Below, one piece after another: positions 5,818 to 12,908 of a stretch of 13,903 bases of DNA (positions are counted from its first letter, which is position 1; every line of letters starts with the position of its first letter). Below the pieces are notes generated by a model. That model searched no databases. It saw only the letters and a program-made list of their open reading frames with translations, and was not told where the DNA came from. This stretch comes from Sulfurovum sp. (GTDB lineage: Bacteria > Campylobacterota > Campylobacteria > Campylobacterales > Sulfurovaceae). A program made the position numbers and the translations under genes. The stretch spans positions 1 to 13,903 of the forward strand of contig JALTYW010000116.1 in the NCBI GenBank assembly GCA_027046415.1. The letters run 5' to 3'.

Positions 5818-8133
5818 ATGATAAGAAAAGTTGTACTCTCCTGGATGCTTGTAGGCTCTTTGCTGATGGCACAAAAAATTACGCAGATCAAGTTTGATGG
5901 ATTGCATCATCTCTCCAAATCGGTTGCACTGGAAGTAGCAGGTATACGTGTTGGAGAGGAGATGGATATTGCCAAGATTAACGAATCGATAGTCAATTTT
6001 TTTAATCAGGGGTATTTTGAAGATGTTTGGGTTGACCGTGAAGGCGGAACGCTGATCTATCACTTTAAAGAGAAAAAAGCGATCGCAAATATCAAAATAA
6101 AAGGGTTTGGATCCGGTGATGAGGGGGACAAGCTTTTAAAGAGTATTGGACTGAAAAAAGGTGATCTTTATGATCCTGCACGGATAGCCAGCGCTAAAAA
6201 GCTACTTATTGAACGGCTTCAGAGTGAAGGAAACTATGATTCTGTTGTCGAGGTAACCGAAACACCTGTCGGAGAGAGTGCCGTCTCCATTGAGTTTGAT
6301 GTGAATAAAGGGGAAAAGATCAAAATCAAGAAGATCAATTTTCGCGGCGCAAAAGCCATGAGCAAAAGTGATCTTGAACAAGATCTTGTCAATAAAGAGG
6401 AGGATTTCCTTGGGTGGATGCCATTCCTGAATGATGGGGAGGTTAAGGTCGATCAGCTTGAATATGATGCCTACAGGCTGAAAGAGACCTATATGAAACA
6501 CGGCTATCTCGATGCTGAGGTCAGTAAACCACTTATGCGTGTTGATTACAGTGACTATACGGCAGAGATAGATTATCAGATTAAAGAAGGACCACAGTAC
6601 CGTGTAGGCAATGTCTCTATTTCACAGCATATCAAAGGCATCAACACGGCCGATCTGCTGAATGAACTGAAGCTTACCAAAGGAAAGATTTTCAATATCA
6701 AAAAGATGCGAAAAGATATGGAGATGATTAAGAACGCAGTAGGTGACCTTGGGTATGCCTATGCAAAAATCGCTCCTCAAATGCGAAAGGATGCCAAACA
6801 AAAAGTTGTTAATCTGCAGTATGTTGTCCACCCAGGGAAGAAAGTGAAGATTCACGATGTACTTATATCCGGAAACGATACTACGAAAGACCGGGTTATT
6901 AGACGTTATATCTATCTTGCACCGGGTGATACATTTAGTGCTACAGACCTGAAAGAGAGTAAAAGTGCATTGGGAAGAACCGGCTTCTTCGAGAGTGTTG
7001 ATGTACAGAGCCAAAGGGTCTCCGAGGATGAGATCAATCTGCTTGTCAAGGTCAAAGAGGCATCTACCGGTACGATCTCTCTTGGTGGGGGATATGGTAG
7101 CTACGAAGGGTTGATGCTCAATGCAAGTGTTTCAGATAAAAACCTTTTTGGGACAGGTATTACCGGCAGTCTCGGATTTGATATCTCCAAAATTTCGCAA
7201 AGCTACAACCTCTCATTTGTCAACCCAAGGATATGGGACAGTATGTACAGTCTCGGACTCAGTCTTTACAAAAGAAACTATGAGTATATAGACTATACAG
7301 AGGATACACTTGGAGGCTCATTGAACCTTGGACGACAGTTCTTGAGACATTTTTATGCATCGGTAGGTGTTGGATATGTAGATAACCAGTCTACCTTTAA
7401 TGAAGACGGCAGTGCCTTCAATGATATTAGAAGACGTTTGTATGACGATCAGTACAAGAAGCTATCAGGATTTGCAAGTTTGTCGTTTGATAACACGGAC
7501 GACTACTATTTGCCGCGTGAAGGCTATATTGCAGCTTTGAGTGCAGAGTTTGCCCAGCTTGACGGTGATGACTACAATGCAACGACTTATCCTGACGGGT
7601 ATGGTGACTTTACGAAGATCAATGCGAAATTTGGTGCATTTTACGGGATGGAAGACCTTCTCGATTATGATCTTATTTTACGATTTAAAGCACGAGGAAC
7701 CTATATCAAAAGACGAAGTGACGATGAAAAGCTGCCAATTGCAGAGAGATTGTTTATGGGAGGAATCGGAAGTGTAAGAGGATACCAGCCATACTCTATC
7801 TCGCCGGTTTTGCCAAATGGTGACAGGATTGGAGGTACATATAGAACATCTGCTACCGTAGAAGCCAGTATTCCACTTTCTGAAGCAGCGAAAATGCGCT
7901 TGGCATTTTTCTATGACTATGGTGTTATTGGAATGGATCCGGAACCGTATACTGATTTGAATGGAGAACGTCAGTATTATGAACAGTCAGATATTACACG
8001 TTCATCTGTAGGTGCAGTGATCGAGTGGCAGTCCGGTTTTGGACCGATCAATCTGGTCTTCGGATATGCCCTTGATGATGAACCGGGTGATGAGACATCA
8101 ACGTTCGAGTTCTCTATGGGGTCGAAGTTCTAA
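5818..8133 (+). CDS. bamA: Outer membrane protein assembly factor BamA (Omp85)
   Basis: Essential outer-membrane insertase that folds beta-barrel proteins into the outer membrane. The 771 residues begin with a signal peptide (1-18, LVGSLLMA, cleavage probably before Gln19). Five POTRA repeats follow at roughly 21-86, 88-164, 168-257, 260-339 and 342-415, and then a 16-strand barrel from about 418 to the end. Barrel hallmarks are SLGGGYGSYEGL at the first strand, the VRGY motif (653-656) of the inward L6 loop, and a last strand ending in Phe771, as expected for the beta signal. POTRA repeats share the G-YF/GY-DA pattern, for example QGYFEDV (64-70), HGYLDAEV (228-235) and TGFFESVDV (388-396). 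The length is typical. The gene is monocistronic in this window: divergent from tyrA and closed by a hairpin shared with the convergent phosphatase gene. Confidence 0.96.
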   Translation: MIRKVVLSWMLVGSLLMAQKITQIKFDGLHHLSKSVALEVAGIRVGEEMDIAKINESIVNFFNQGYFEDVWVDREGGTLIYHFKEKKAIANIKIKGFGSGDEGDKLLKSIGLKKGDLYDPARIASAKKLLIERLQSEGNYDSVVEVTETPVGESAVSIEFDVNKGEKIKIKKINFRGAKAMSKSDLEQDLVNKEEDFLGWMPFLNDGEVKVDQLEYDAYRLKETYMKHGYLDAEVSKPLMRVDYSDYTAEIDYQIKEGPQYRVGNVSISQHIKGINTADLLNELKLTKGKIFNIKKMRKDMEMIKNAVGDLGYAYAKIAPQMRKDAKQKVVNLQYVVHPGKKVKIHDVLISGNDTTKDRVIRRYIYLAPGDTFSATDLKESKSALGRTGFFESVDVQSQRVSEDEINLLVKVKEASTGTISLGGGYGSYEGLMLNASVSDKNLFGTGITGSLGFDISKISQSYNLSFVNPRIWDSMYSLGLSLYKRNYEYIDYTEDTLGGSLNLGRQFLRHFYASVGVGYVDNQSTFNEDGSAFNDIRRRLYDDQYKKLSGFASLSFDNTDDYYLPREGYIAALSAEFAQLDGDDYNATTYPDGYGDFTKINAKFGAFYGMEDLLDYDLILRFKARGTYIKRRSDDEKLPIAERLFMGGIGSVRGYQPYSISPVLPNGDRIGGTYRTSATVEASIPLSEAAKMRLAFFYDYGVIGMDPEPYTDLNGERQYYEQSDITRSSVGAVIEWQSGFGPINLVFGYALDDEPGDETSTFEFSMGSKF

Positions 8134-8136
8134 GGC

Positions 8137-8162
8137 TTGACAGCACGCGTTGCGTGTGTCAA
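8137..8162. terminator. Strong hairpin between convergent bamA and ppx-family genes
   Basis: Arms TTGACA-G-CACGC and GCGTG-TGTCAA pair over 11 base pairs with one bulged G (8143) and a 3-nt loop, starting 3 nt after the bamA stop. The position between two convergent stops suggests a bidirectional transcription end. Neither strand has a U tract directly after the stem (AAAATTAG on the plus side), so it is not a textbook intrinsic terminator. Confidence 0.55.
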
Positions 8163-8173
8163 AATTAGAAATC

Positions 8174-9700
8174 TTATTCTATGCCCAGTGCTTTGCACTT
8201 GGGAAGCTTTTCTTGATCCTCTATGATGACTGCGAAGGGGATCGGTTTTTCCAGTGATTTTATCTTCTCTTTAGCCAGATAGAGTGGCTTGTCCGAGGTG
8301 ATTTTCAGTGTTTTGTCCGTATACATGAAATGGATTTTGGCACTGTTTGAGGCTTCATGGATGAATACGGTCAGTGTATAAATGAAACTGAGCCAAAGCA
8401 GTTGTTTTTTTGGCGGGAGCATTGTTTCAAAACTCTGAAAAAGCGGTTTGTGCAGCAGCTCTTTGCCATGCATTCTCAGCAGCAGTGCAATGAGAATGAT
8501 CTCTTCATGTGTAAATCCGTAGTTGAGCTCCTGCATGGCGATGTAAAATGCATGTTGATGGGATTTGTAGATTGTCAGAGTCTTTCCGATATTGGAGAGT
8601 TTCAGTGCAGACTGCAGCTGCATTATATAACGCATCTCATCATGGATCTCCGGCTGCATTGTTTGGTAAAGATCGGTTGCAATTTTGAGTTTGTTCTTTT
8701 TTTTCGATTCAATATTGACATAAGGCTTGAATCGGTCAAGTAGGCAGGTGATACTTGGGTTGATGCCTTGGGGAAAGCTCAGTTTGTCCTGTTTGAGCAT
8801 ATGTGAGAGAAAAACACCTTCCCTAACCCCGACAGCACTGGTCATGACTGTTTTGGCACCGATTGCCTGTAGTATCTCTGCCCAGATCAGTGTTCCTTCA
8901 CGAATGGTATCGTATCGGTTCTTTTTTAGAGAGAACTTTTTGAGACCTTTGGCACTGGAAGCAGTGATATCATAAAAATAGTCTTTGTGTGTTTCTACGT
9001 CATAGGAGAACGCGTGCAGTTTGTCAAGCGGATATCCTGTACGTTTCATAATACCTTTGCTTAACGTTCTTGCCGTACCGCCAATACCAATGGCAATACT
9101 GGCTTGGAAGTGCGGAGGAAGTGCTGCAAGTGCTTCACGAATATAGGTACTTGCTTTTTTACGTGCAATCTCTCTGGAGGACTCTTTGTCGAAAAAGAGC
9201 TCTTTGAGCCGTACTGTACCCAAGTCCAAAGAGCAGGTATCTACAATACGCCCATTTTCTATCAATGCCATATCTGATGAACCACCGCCAATATCAATGG
9301 TAACAGCCTGTGTGACCGGAAGGAGGTTTTTTGCAGCAATGGCACCGTAGGCAGCCTCTTTGTTCCCGTCAATGATTTTGATGCTCAGTCCGAGCTCTTT
9401 TTTGATCCATTTGACAAACAGATCGCCATTGGGTGCATCACGAAGCGCGGAAGTTGCGACACAAAGCGTCTTGTGTGCCTGATACTTCTCTATGGTATGT
9501 AGAAAGGATTGCAGTGCGAGAAATGCCCGCCGAATGCCGACAGGCTGCAGATAACCGTTCTTTTCGTATGCACCTTCACCAATGCGGACTTTTGATTTCT
9601 GCTCGCATATGAGATGAAAGCCGTAACGGCTTGTTTTTTCAAAGATGACCAATCTGGCAGAGTTCGAACCGATATCGATGATTGCGGTTCGTTTTGCCAT
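8174..9700 (-). CDS. Ppx/GppA-family phosphatase (exopolyphosphatase or guanosine pentaphosphatase)
   Basis: Enzyme of the actin-like ASKHA fold that removes terminal phosphate from polyphosphate and/or converts pppGpp to ppGpp; sequence alone does not separate the two. It has 508 residues, typical of the long form. Visible motifs are the phosphate loop IDIGSNSARLVIFE (8-21), ATSALRDAPNG (82-92), the catalytic Glu115 in DGNKEAAYGAIAA, the second loop IDIGGGSSDMALI (135-147), GIGGTARTL (205-213) and SAVGVREGVFLSHM (288-301). The C-terminal helical part (about 340-450, with KLSNIGKTL and HQHAFYIAM) resembles the HD-like domain of E. coli Ppx. The LHEIG-type His there is Ser, so it is probably not a metal-dependent hydrolase. 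AGGAAGAAGAG (9720-9710) precedes the ATG; the gap to the ferredoxin stop is 6 bp, suggesting co-transcription. Confidence 0.92.
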   Translation of the reverse strand: MAKRTAIIDIGSNSARLVIFEKTSRYGFHLICEQKSKVRIGEGAYEKNGYLQPVGIRRAFLALQSFLHTIEKYQAHKTLCVATSALRDAPNGDLFVKWIKKELGLSIKIIDGNKEAAYGAIAAKNLLPVTQAVTIDIGGGSSDMALIENGRIVDTCSLDLGTVRLKELFFDKESSREIARKKASTYIREALAALPPHFQASIAIGIGGTARTLSKGIMKRTGYPLDKLHAFSYDVETHKDYFYDITASSAKGLKKFSLKKNRYDTIREGTLIWAEILQAIGAKTVMTSAVGVREGVFLSHMLKQDKLSFPQGINPSITCLLDRFKPYVNIESKKKNKLKIATDLYQTMQPEIHDEMRYIMQLQSALKLSNIGKTLTIYKSHQHAFYIAMQELNYGFTHEEIILIALLLRMHGKELLHKPLFQSFETMLPPKKQLLWLSFIYTLTVFIHEASNSAKIHFMYTDKTLKITSDKPLYLAKEKIKSLEKPIPFAVIIEDQEKLPKCKALGIE

Positions 9701-9706
9701 CAGGTA

Positions 9707-9958
9707 CTACTCTTCTTCCTGAAGTTTCTCAAATTTAAATTTCAGTTCGTCAATATTTTCGACATTGTCCGGATCGGAGATGATGCAGTCAACCGGGCAA
9801 ACAGCAATACACTGAGGTTCGTCAAAGTGTCCGACACATTCGGTACATCTATCCGGATCGATAATATAAATTGGATCATTCTCTTCTATAGCTTCGTTGG
9901 GACACTCTTCCCGGCACGCGTCGCATGCAATACATTCATCAGTTATCATTAGTGCCAA
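9707..9958 (-). CDS. fdxB: YfhL-type ferredoxin with two [4Fe-4S] clusters, TTG start
   Basis: Small cytoplasmic electron carrier of 83 residues. The first cluster motif is C9-x2-C12-x2-C15-x3-C19-P. The second has the stretched form typical of the YfhL/Allochromatium type: C38-x2-C41-x8-C50-x3-C54-P, with an additional Cys58. The C-terminal tail is acidic and helical, ending in three Glu. The start is TTG at 9958: GAGGA lies about 7 nt upstream of it, and the resulting MALMITDEC matches the conserved MALLIT start of YfhL. The only nearby ATG (9949) would lose three conserved residues and be too far from the ribosome binding site. It lies between hsrA and the Ppx/GppA gene, an order I recall from C. 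jejuni, where the gene is named fdxB. The redox partner is unknown. Confidence 0.93.
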   Translation of the reverse strand: MALMITDECIACDACREECPNEAIEENDPIYIIDPDRCTECVGHFDEPQCIAVCPVDCIISDPDNVENIDELKFKFEKLQEEE

Positions 9959-9984
9959 TTTTTTTCCTCTTTTCCGTTGTTTTC

Positions 9985-10000
9985 ATCATAGGGAGTTATA
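9985..10000 (-). promoter_or_regulatory. Candidate ferredoxin promoter region
   Basis: The 140 bp between the hsrA stop and the ferredoxin start contain two near-consensus -10 boxes on the minus strand: TATAAC (10000-9995) and TATGAT (9990-9985). Either would give a leader of about 20-30 nt. No strong hairpin terminator for hsrA is visible between 10020 and 10098, so readthrough from hsrA is also possible. Confidence 0.35.
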
Positions 10001-10098
10001 ACCCAACAAACCTTATGCTTTATTTAAAAATTGTTGAAAAAAAGGGGTAATGAAAAAATGTGTAGATAAATACGCCCATCCCATCCAAAAGAGAGGGA

Positions 10099-10776
10099 TT
10101 AGCTAAGTTTTTTAGGGAAACAGAATCGGTAGCCTCGGCGTCTGACTGTCTCGATGGTGGTAATATCCAGTGGCTTGTCCATCTTTTGACGAATTTGGTT
10201 GATCGCAACTTCGATGACATTGGGTGTAACCAGTTCCGGCTCTTCCCAGATGGCATCGAGAAGCTGCTCTTTGGAAACGATCTGGTCTTTGTGCATGGCA
10301 AGGTGGGTAAGGACTTCAAAAGGTTTCCCTTTCAGTTCGATCTCATTACCCTGATAGATGATCTTCTCCTCTTCCGGGTTAATGATAAGTTCATCAATTT
10401 CAATGATATTGGAGGCACCAAAGCGAAGTTTGGCTTCTATTCTTACCAAAAGGATATCATCATCGAGCGGTTTTCGTATGAAGTCATCTGCGCCGGCACG
10501 CAGTGCTTCTATTTCGCTCTCTTTGTCCAAACGGTCTGACAGAACGATAACAGATGTTTTATGGGCATCCTTTTTAATGTCTGCAATCATGTTGAGGCTT
10601 GCAGGAGAAGAGGAAGCATCCCAGCCTATTAGAACAAGATCATAGTTGCGGATATCGAGGTAGTATTTCGCATCCCCTATATTTTCAGCAACATCATTCT
10701 GGTAGTAGTGTGCTCCCAAAAGCTGGGAGAGTATGGCACTCAATTCAGTATCATTCTCAATAATCAATACTCTCAT
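10099..10776 (-). CDS. hsrA: Orphan OmpR-type response regulator HsrA/CosR (HP1043 family)
   Basis: Transcription factor of 225 residues, with a receiver-like domain at 1-115 and a winged helix-turn-helix at about 128-222. The DNA-binding half (LKGKPFEVLTHLAMH, EQLLDAIWEEPE, VETVRRRGYRF-type end) is almost identical to Helicobacter HP1043, which is essential there and controls many housekeeping and redox genes; the C. jejuni homologue CosR controls oxidative stress genes. The receiver is atypical. At the usual phosphoacceptor position in YDLVLIGWD there is Gly51, and the acidic pocket is Glu7-Asn8 rather than two Asp, while the Lys of FIRKPL is kept. Phosphorylation-independent action is therefore expected, as known for HP1043. 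No histidine kinase gene is adjacent. The start is ATG 10776 with AAAGGG upstream. The gene has its own promoter and a candidate autoregulatory site. Confidence 0.95.
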   Translation of the reverse strand: MRVLIIENDTELSAILSQLLGAHYYQNDVAENIGDAKYYLDIRNYDLVLIGWDASSSPASLNMIADIKKDAHKTSVIVLSDRLDKESEIEALRAGADDFIRKPLDDDILLVRIEAKLRFGASNIIEIDELIINPEEEKIIYQGNEIELKGKPFEVLTHLAMHKDQIVSKEQLLDAIWEEPELVTPNVIEVAINQIRQKMDKPLDITTIETVRRRGYRFCFPKKLS

Positions 10777-10792
10777 ATAATGTACCCTTTAT

Positions 10793-10809
10793 TTTAAGTA
10801 ATTTTTAAA
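10793..10809 (+). promoter_or_regulatory. Candidate HsrA-type operator: TTTAAG-N5-TTTAAA direct repeat
   Basis: TTTAAG (10793-10798) and TTTAAA (10804-10809), spaced by five bases, match 11 of 12 positions of the TTTAAG-N5-TTTAAG direct repeat that I recall for HP1043 binding. The repeat sits immediately downstream of the hsrA -10, over the predicted transcription start, where bound protein would block initiation. The region is AT-rich, so chance is a real alternative. Confidence 0.4.
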
Positions 10810-10814
10810 TTATA
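10809..10814 (-). promoter_or_regulatory. hsrA promoter -10
   Basis: A perfect TATAAT on the minus strand, preceded by TGC (extended -10), lies 33 nt upstream of the hsrA ATG in the gap between folB and hsrA. The -35 region is poor. It implies that hsrA is transcribed separately from folB/plsY. Confidence 0.65.
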
Positions 10815-10843
10815 GCATAAAAATAGGGTTTCTGAAAATTTTT

Positions 10844-11179
10844 TTAAATTTTATAGTGCCATTCGCTGCTGAGTGCAACACGACAGTTGTGCAGAATATC
10901 GGGTTTGCTTATTTTTAGCCGGAGTGTCTGTATTTGTGGATAGGATGCATTAATCCCCTTCTCAAGTGACAGAAGAGCCTCTTCAAGCAGCTTGTATCGT
11001 GACTGTTGTACTTGTTGGACAATACGTTCCGACAGCTCAGCATAATCAATAAAATGCTTGTTTGTATAAGAGTAGGAAGCTTCAAGATCAACAATGACAC
11101 GTTGCGGACGTTCCCGCTCAAAGTCAAGCAACCCGATAATTGCTTCAAATGTCAGAGATTCGATATGGATCGTCATCAT
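10844..11179 (-). CDS. folB: Dihydroneopterin aldolase
   Basis: Cytoplasmic enzyme of folate biosynthesis that splits 7,8-dihydroneopterin into 6-hydroxymethyl-dihydropterin and glycolaldehyde. At 111 residues it is slightly shorter than usual (about 120). Family features are the N-terminal strand and IIGLLDFERERPQ (14-26), the conserved Tyr46 in FIDYAEL, Glu66/67 in KLLEEAL for pterin binding, and the catalytic Lys92 of SKPDIL. The first ATG shares its A with the plsY stop (TGATG), so the two are translationally coupled; a second ATG directly follows and either could be used. It lies in the plsY-folB pair upstream of hsrA. Confidence 0.9.
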   Translation of the reverse strand: MMTIHIESLTFEAIIGLLDFERERPQRVIVDLEASYSYTNKHFIDYAELSERIVQQVQQSRYKLLEEALLSLEKGINASYPQIQTLRLKISKPDILHNCRVALSSEWHYKI

Positions 11180-11790
11180 CAGACCACTTTTGTCTCTTCT
11201 TTGTTAATCAGTCGGATGATATTGGGAATATGTTTATAGAAGATAATGATGGCGATGATCCAGATGGGTGCATGTGCCATGTCAGGGTAGAGTACATAGG
11301 AGGCTGCAAGGAGAGCTGCCAGACCGATGAGTGAAGAGAGCGAAGAAATCTTCAGAAGTTTCCCTGCCACGAACCAGACAGCAATGGCGATGAGAGAAGG
11401 GATCGGCAACAGTACAAGCAGTACACCAAATCCGGTGGCTACCCCTTTACCTCCTTCAAAACCAAGAAAGGCAGAAAAACAGTGTCCGACAACTGCCAGT
11501 ACTGCAATGGTCCAAAGTACACTTTCGGGGACATCAAGCGCCATGGCGACAAAGAGGACGATCATCCCTTTGATGGCATCCAAAAAGAGTGTCGTTGCTC
11601 CAAGCTTTTTGGCAAGTTTTGGGTCTTTCTCTTTGACGACCCTGAGTACATTGGTTGCACCGATATTGCCACTACCGGCCTGCTTGATGTCCACACTGGC
11701 AAACTGCTTGGCAAGCAGATACCCGAAAGGAATGCCCGCAATCAGGTAGGCAGCAAGATAAAGTATGATGTTTTGATTGAAAAAGTCCAT
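11179..11790 (-). CDS. plsY: Glycerol-3-phosphate acyltransferase PlsY
   Basis: Inner-membrane enzyme that transfers an acyl chain from acyl-phosphate to glycerol-3-phosphate, the first committed step of phospholipid synthesis. The 203 residues and several membrane helices (roughly 8-28, 68-86, 92-110, 118-143, 153-168, 173-186) are normal for the family. The three conserved motifs are visible: GSGNIGATNVLR (39-50), GHCFSAFLGFEGGKGVATGFG split around 102-122, and YKHIPNIIRLINKEE (185-199). The ATG at 11790 is preceded by a modest TGGAA. It is the first gene of a pair with folB and diverges from nadA across 103 bp. Confidence 0.95.
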   Translation of the reverse strand: MDFFNQNIILYLAAYLIAGIPFGYLLAKQFASVDIKQAGSGNIGATNVLRVVKEKDPKLAKKLGATTLFLDAIKGMIVLFVAMALDVPESVLWTIAVLAVVGHCFSAFLGFEGGKGVATGFGVLLVLLPIPSLIAIAVWFVAGKLLKISSLSSLIGLAALLAASYVLYPDMAHAPIWIIAIIIFYKHIPNIIRLINKEETKVV

Positions 11791-11819
11791 AATTATTCCA
11801 CGATTTTAAGATAGGCTCT

Positions 11820-11825
11820 CTTATA
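11820..11825 (-). promoter_or_regulatory. Candidate plsY promoter -10
   Basis: TATAAG on the minus strand (5 of 6 to consensus) lies 29 nt upstream of the plsY ATG, with an ACTATAAG context. A single TTTAAG half-site occurs at 11805-11810 between it and the gene. No -35 is evident. Confidence 0.4.
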
Positions 11826-11860
11826 GTAGAGAAGCAGAGTATGCAATTTTATCCGAATTT

Positions 11861-11887
11861 TGCTAAAATAGCCAGATTCTAGAAGGA
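11861..11887 (+). promoter_or_regulatory. nadA promoter -10 and ribosome binding site
   Basis: TGC followed by TAAAAT (11864-11869) is an extended -10 about 24 nt before the nadA ATG. The small palindrome GCTA-AAA-TAGC (11862-11872) overlaps it. AGAAGGA (11881-11887) is a good ribosome binding site for the ATG at 11894. Confidence 0.5.
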
Positions 11888-11893
11888 TGGTAC

Positions 11894-12889
11894 ATGAGTA
11901 TTGACTATAAAGCGGAAATAGAGAGACTGAAAAAAGAACTGGATGTAACGCTTGTTGCGCATTACTATCAGCGGGATGAAGTGTTTGAGATGGCGGATAT
12001 TACCGGAGACAGCCTCGAACTTGCACGTCGATGTAAAGCAGATGACAACCCGTGGGTGGTTTTTTGCGGGGTAGGCTTCATGGGGCAGAGTGTGAAAGTG
12101 ATTGCACCGGAAAAACGTGTACTCATGCCCAAGATCGCCTGCTGCGCGATGGCACGTATGATCGATGGCAGCTACTTTGACGGCAGTGTGAACTATATGG
12201 TTGAACACGGTATCGCAAAAGAGGATATTTTGCCAATTACCTACATCAACTCCGATGCGACAGTCAAAGCCAAGGTAGGGGAGATGGGCGGGTATGTCTG
12301 TACCTCCTCCAATGCGTTCAAAATCATTGAAAAGGGACTTGAAACCGGCAAGAAGATTCTCTTTGTCCCTGACCGCTGTCTGGGGCAGAACTTTGCTATC
12401 AAGATGGGTCTGAAATCCTGTGTGATCGGTGAGGGGGAGTGTGACCCCAAAGAGGCGGATGTGATCTGCTTTAACGGTTTTTGCTCAGTGCATCAGCTCT
12501 TTACTGTAGATGATATCGAGTTCTACCGTAATAAATATCCTGGGATTAAGATCGCAGTCCATCCTGAGTGTGACCCGAAGGTGGTACAGGCAGCCGACTT
12601 TGCCGGATCAACTTCACAGCTGATCAAGTATGTCAATGAGCTTGATCCGGAGCAAAAGGTTGCCATCGGTACCGAGTACAATCTCGTCAACCGTATGCGT
12701 CAGAAGAACACCTATGTCCTCTCCTCGACCAAGCCGGAGTGTCCGACAATGAATGAAACGACACTGGAAGACCTGTACAGGACGCTCAAGTCTATAGAGG
12801 ATGGCAATCCGATCAATGAGATCCATGTTGATGAGCATACCGTTAAGTATGCCAATCTGGCGTTAGAGCGGATGCTGGCGATCAAATAA
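11894..12889 (+). CDS. nadA: Quinolinate synthase
   Basis: Condenses iminoaspartate with dihydroxyacetone phosphate to quinolinate using a [4Fe-4S] cluster; cytoplasmic, de novo NAD synthesis. It has 331 residues. The three conserved cluster cysteines are expected at Cys84 (CCAMARM; adjacent to Cys83), Cys197 (NGFCSVHQLF) and Cys283 (PECPTMNETT). Other family motifs are VAHYYQRDEV (21-30), GDSLELAR (38-45), CGVGFMGQSVK (58-68), CTSSNAF (136-142), VPDRCLGQN (158-166), HPECDP (223-228), SGST-like AGSTSQLI (237-244) and GTEYNLVNR (259-267). It is the short form without N-terminal extension, as in Thermotoga or Helicobacter. nadC follows 19 bp downstream. No L-aspartate oxidase or dehydrogenase (nadB or equivalent) is in the window, so the iminoaspartate source is encoded elsewhere. 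Confidence 0.96.
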   Translation: MSIDYKAEIERLKKELDVTLVAHYYQRDEVFEMADITGDSLELARRCKADDNPWVVFCGVGFMGQSVKVIAPEKRVLMPKIACCAMARMIDGSYFDGSVNYMVEHGIAKEDILPITYINSDATVKAKVGEMGGYVCTSSNAFKIIEKGLETGKKILFVPDRCLGQNFAIKMGLKSCVIGEGECDPKEADVICFNGFCSVHQLFTVDDIEFYRNKYPGIKIAVHPECDPKVVQAADFAGSTSQLIKYVNELDPEQKVAIGTEYNLVNRMRQKNTYVLSSTKPECPTMNETTLEDLYRTLKSIEDGNPINEIHVDEHTVKYANLALERMLAIK

Positions 12890-12908
12890 ACCTCAAAAAG
12901 CAGAAAAG

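Noticed and set aside
5685..5891. N-terminal extension of tyrA up to 5891
   Set aside because: The frame is open, but the extension overlaps the bamA start and signal peptide, crosses the tyrA promoter, and lies before the Rossmann fold that normally begins the protein. The ATG at 5684 has a good ribosome binding site.
8357..8743. 128-codon open frame on the plus strand inside the phosphatase gene
   Set aside because: Antisense shadow of a conserved gene; Cys- and Gln-rich translation without recognisable domains.
10020..10098. Possible terminator after hsrA
   Set aside because: The minus strand has C-rich and T-rich stretches and a GGATGGGATGGG repeat, but I could not form a stable stem followed by a T run.
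10020..10319. 99-codon minus-strand frame overlapping the end of hsrA
   Set aside because: It is out of frame with hsrA, which is conserved to its stop at 10099. The extra frame matches nothing recognisable.
11327..11749. 140-codon open frame on the plus strand inside plsY
   Set aside because: Ser/Thr/Pro/Ala-rich translation is the usual result of reading a membrane-protein gene on the opposite strand.
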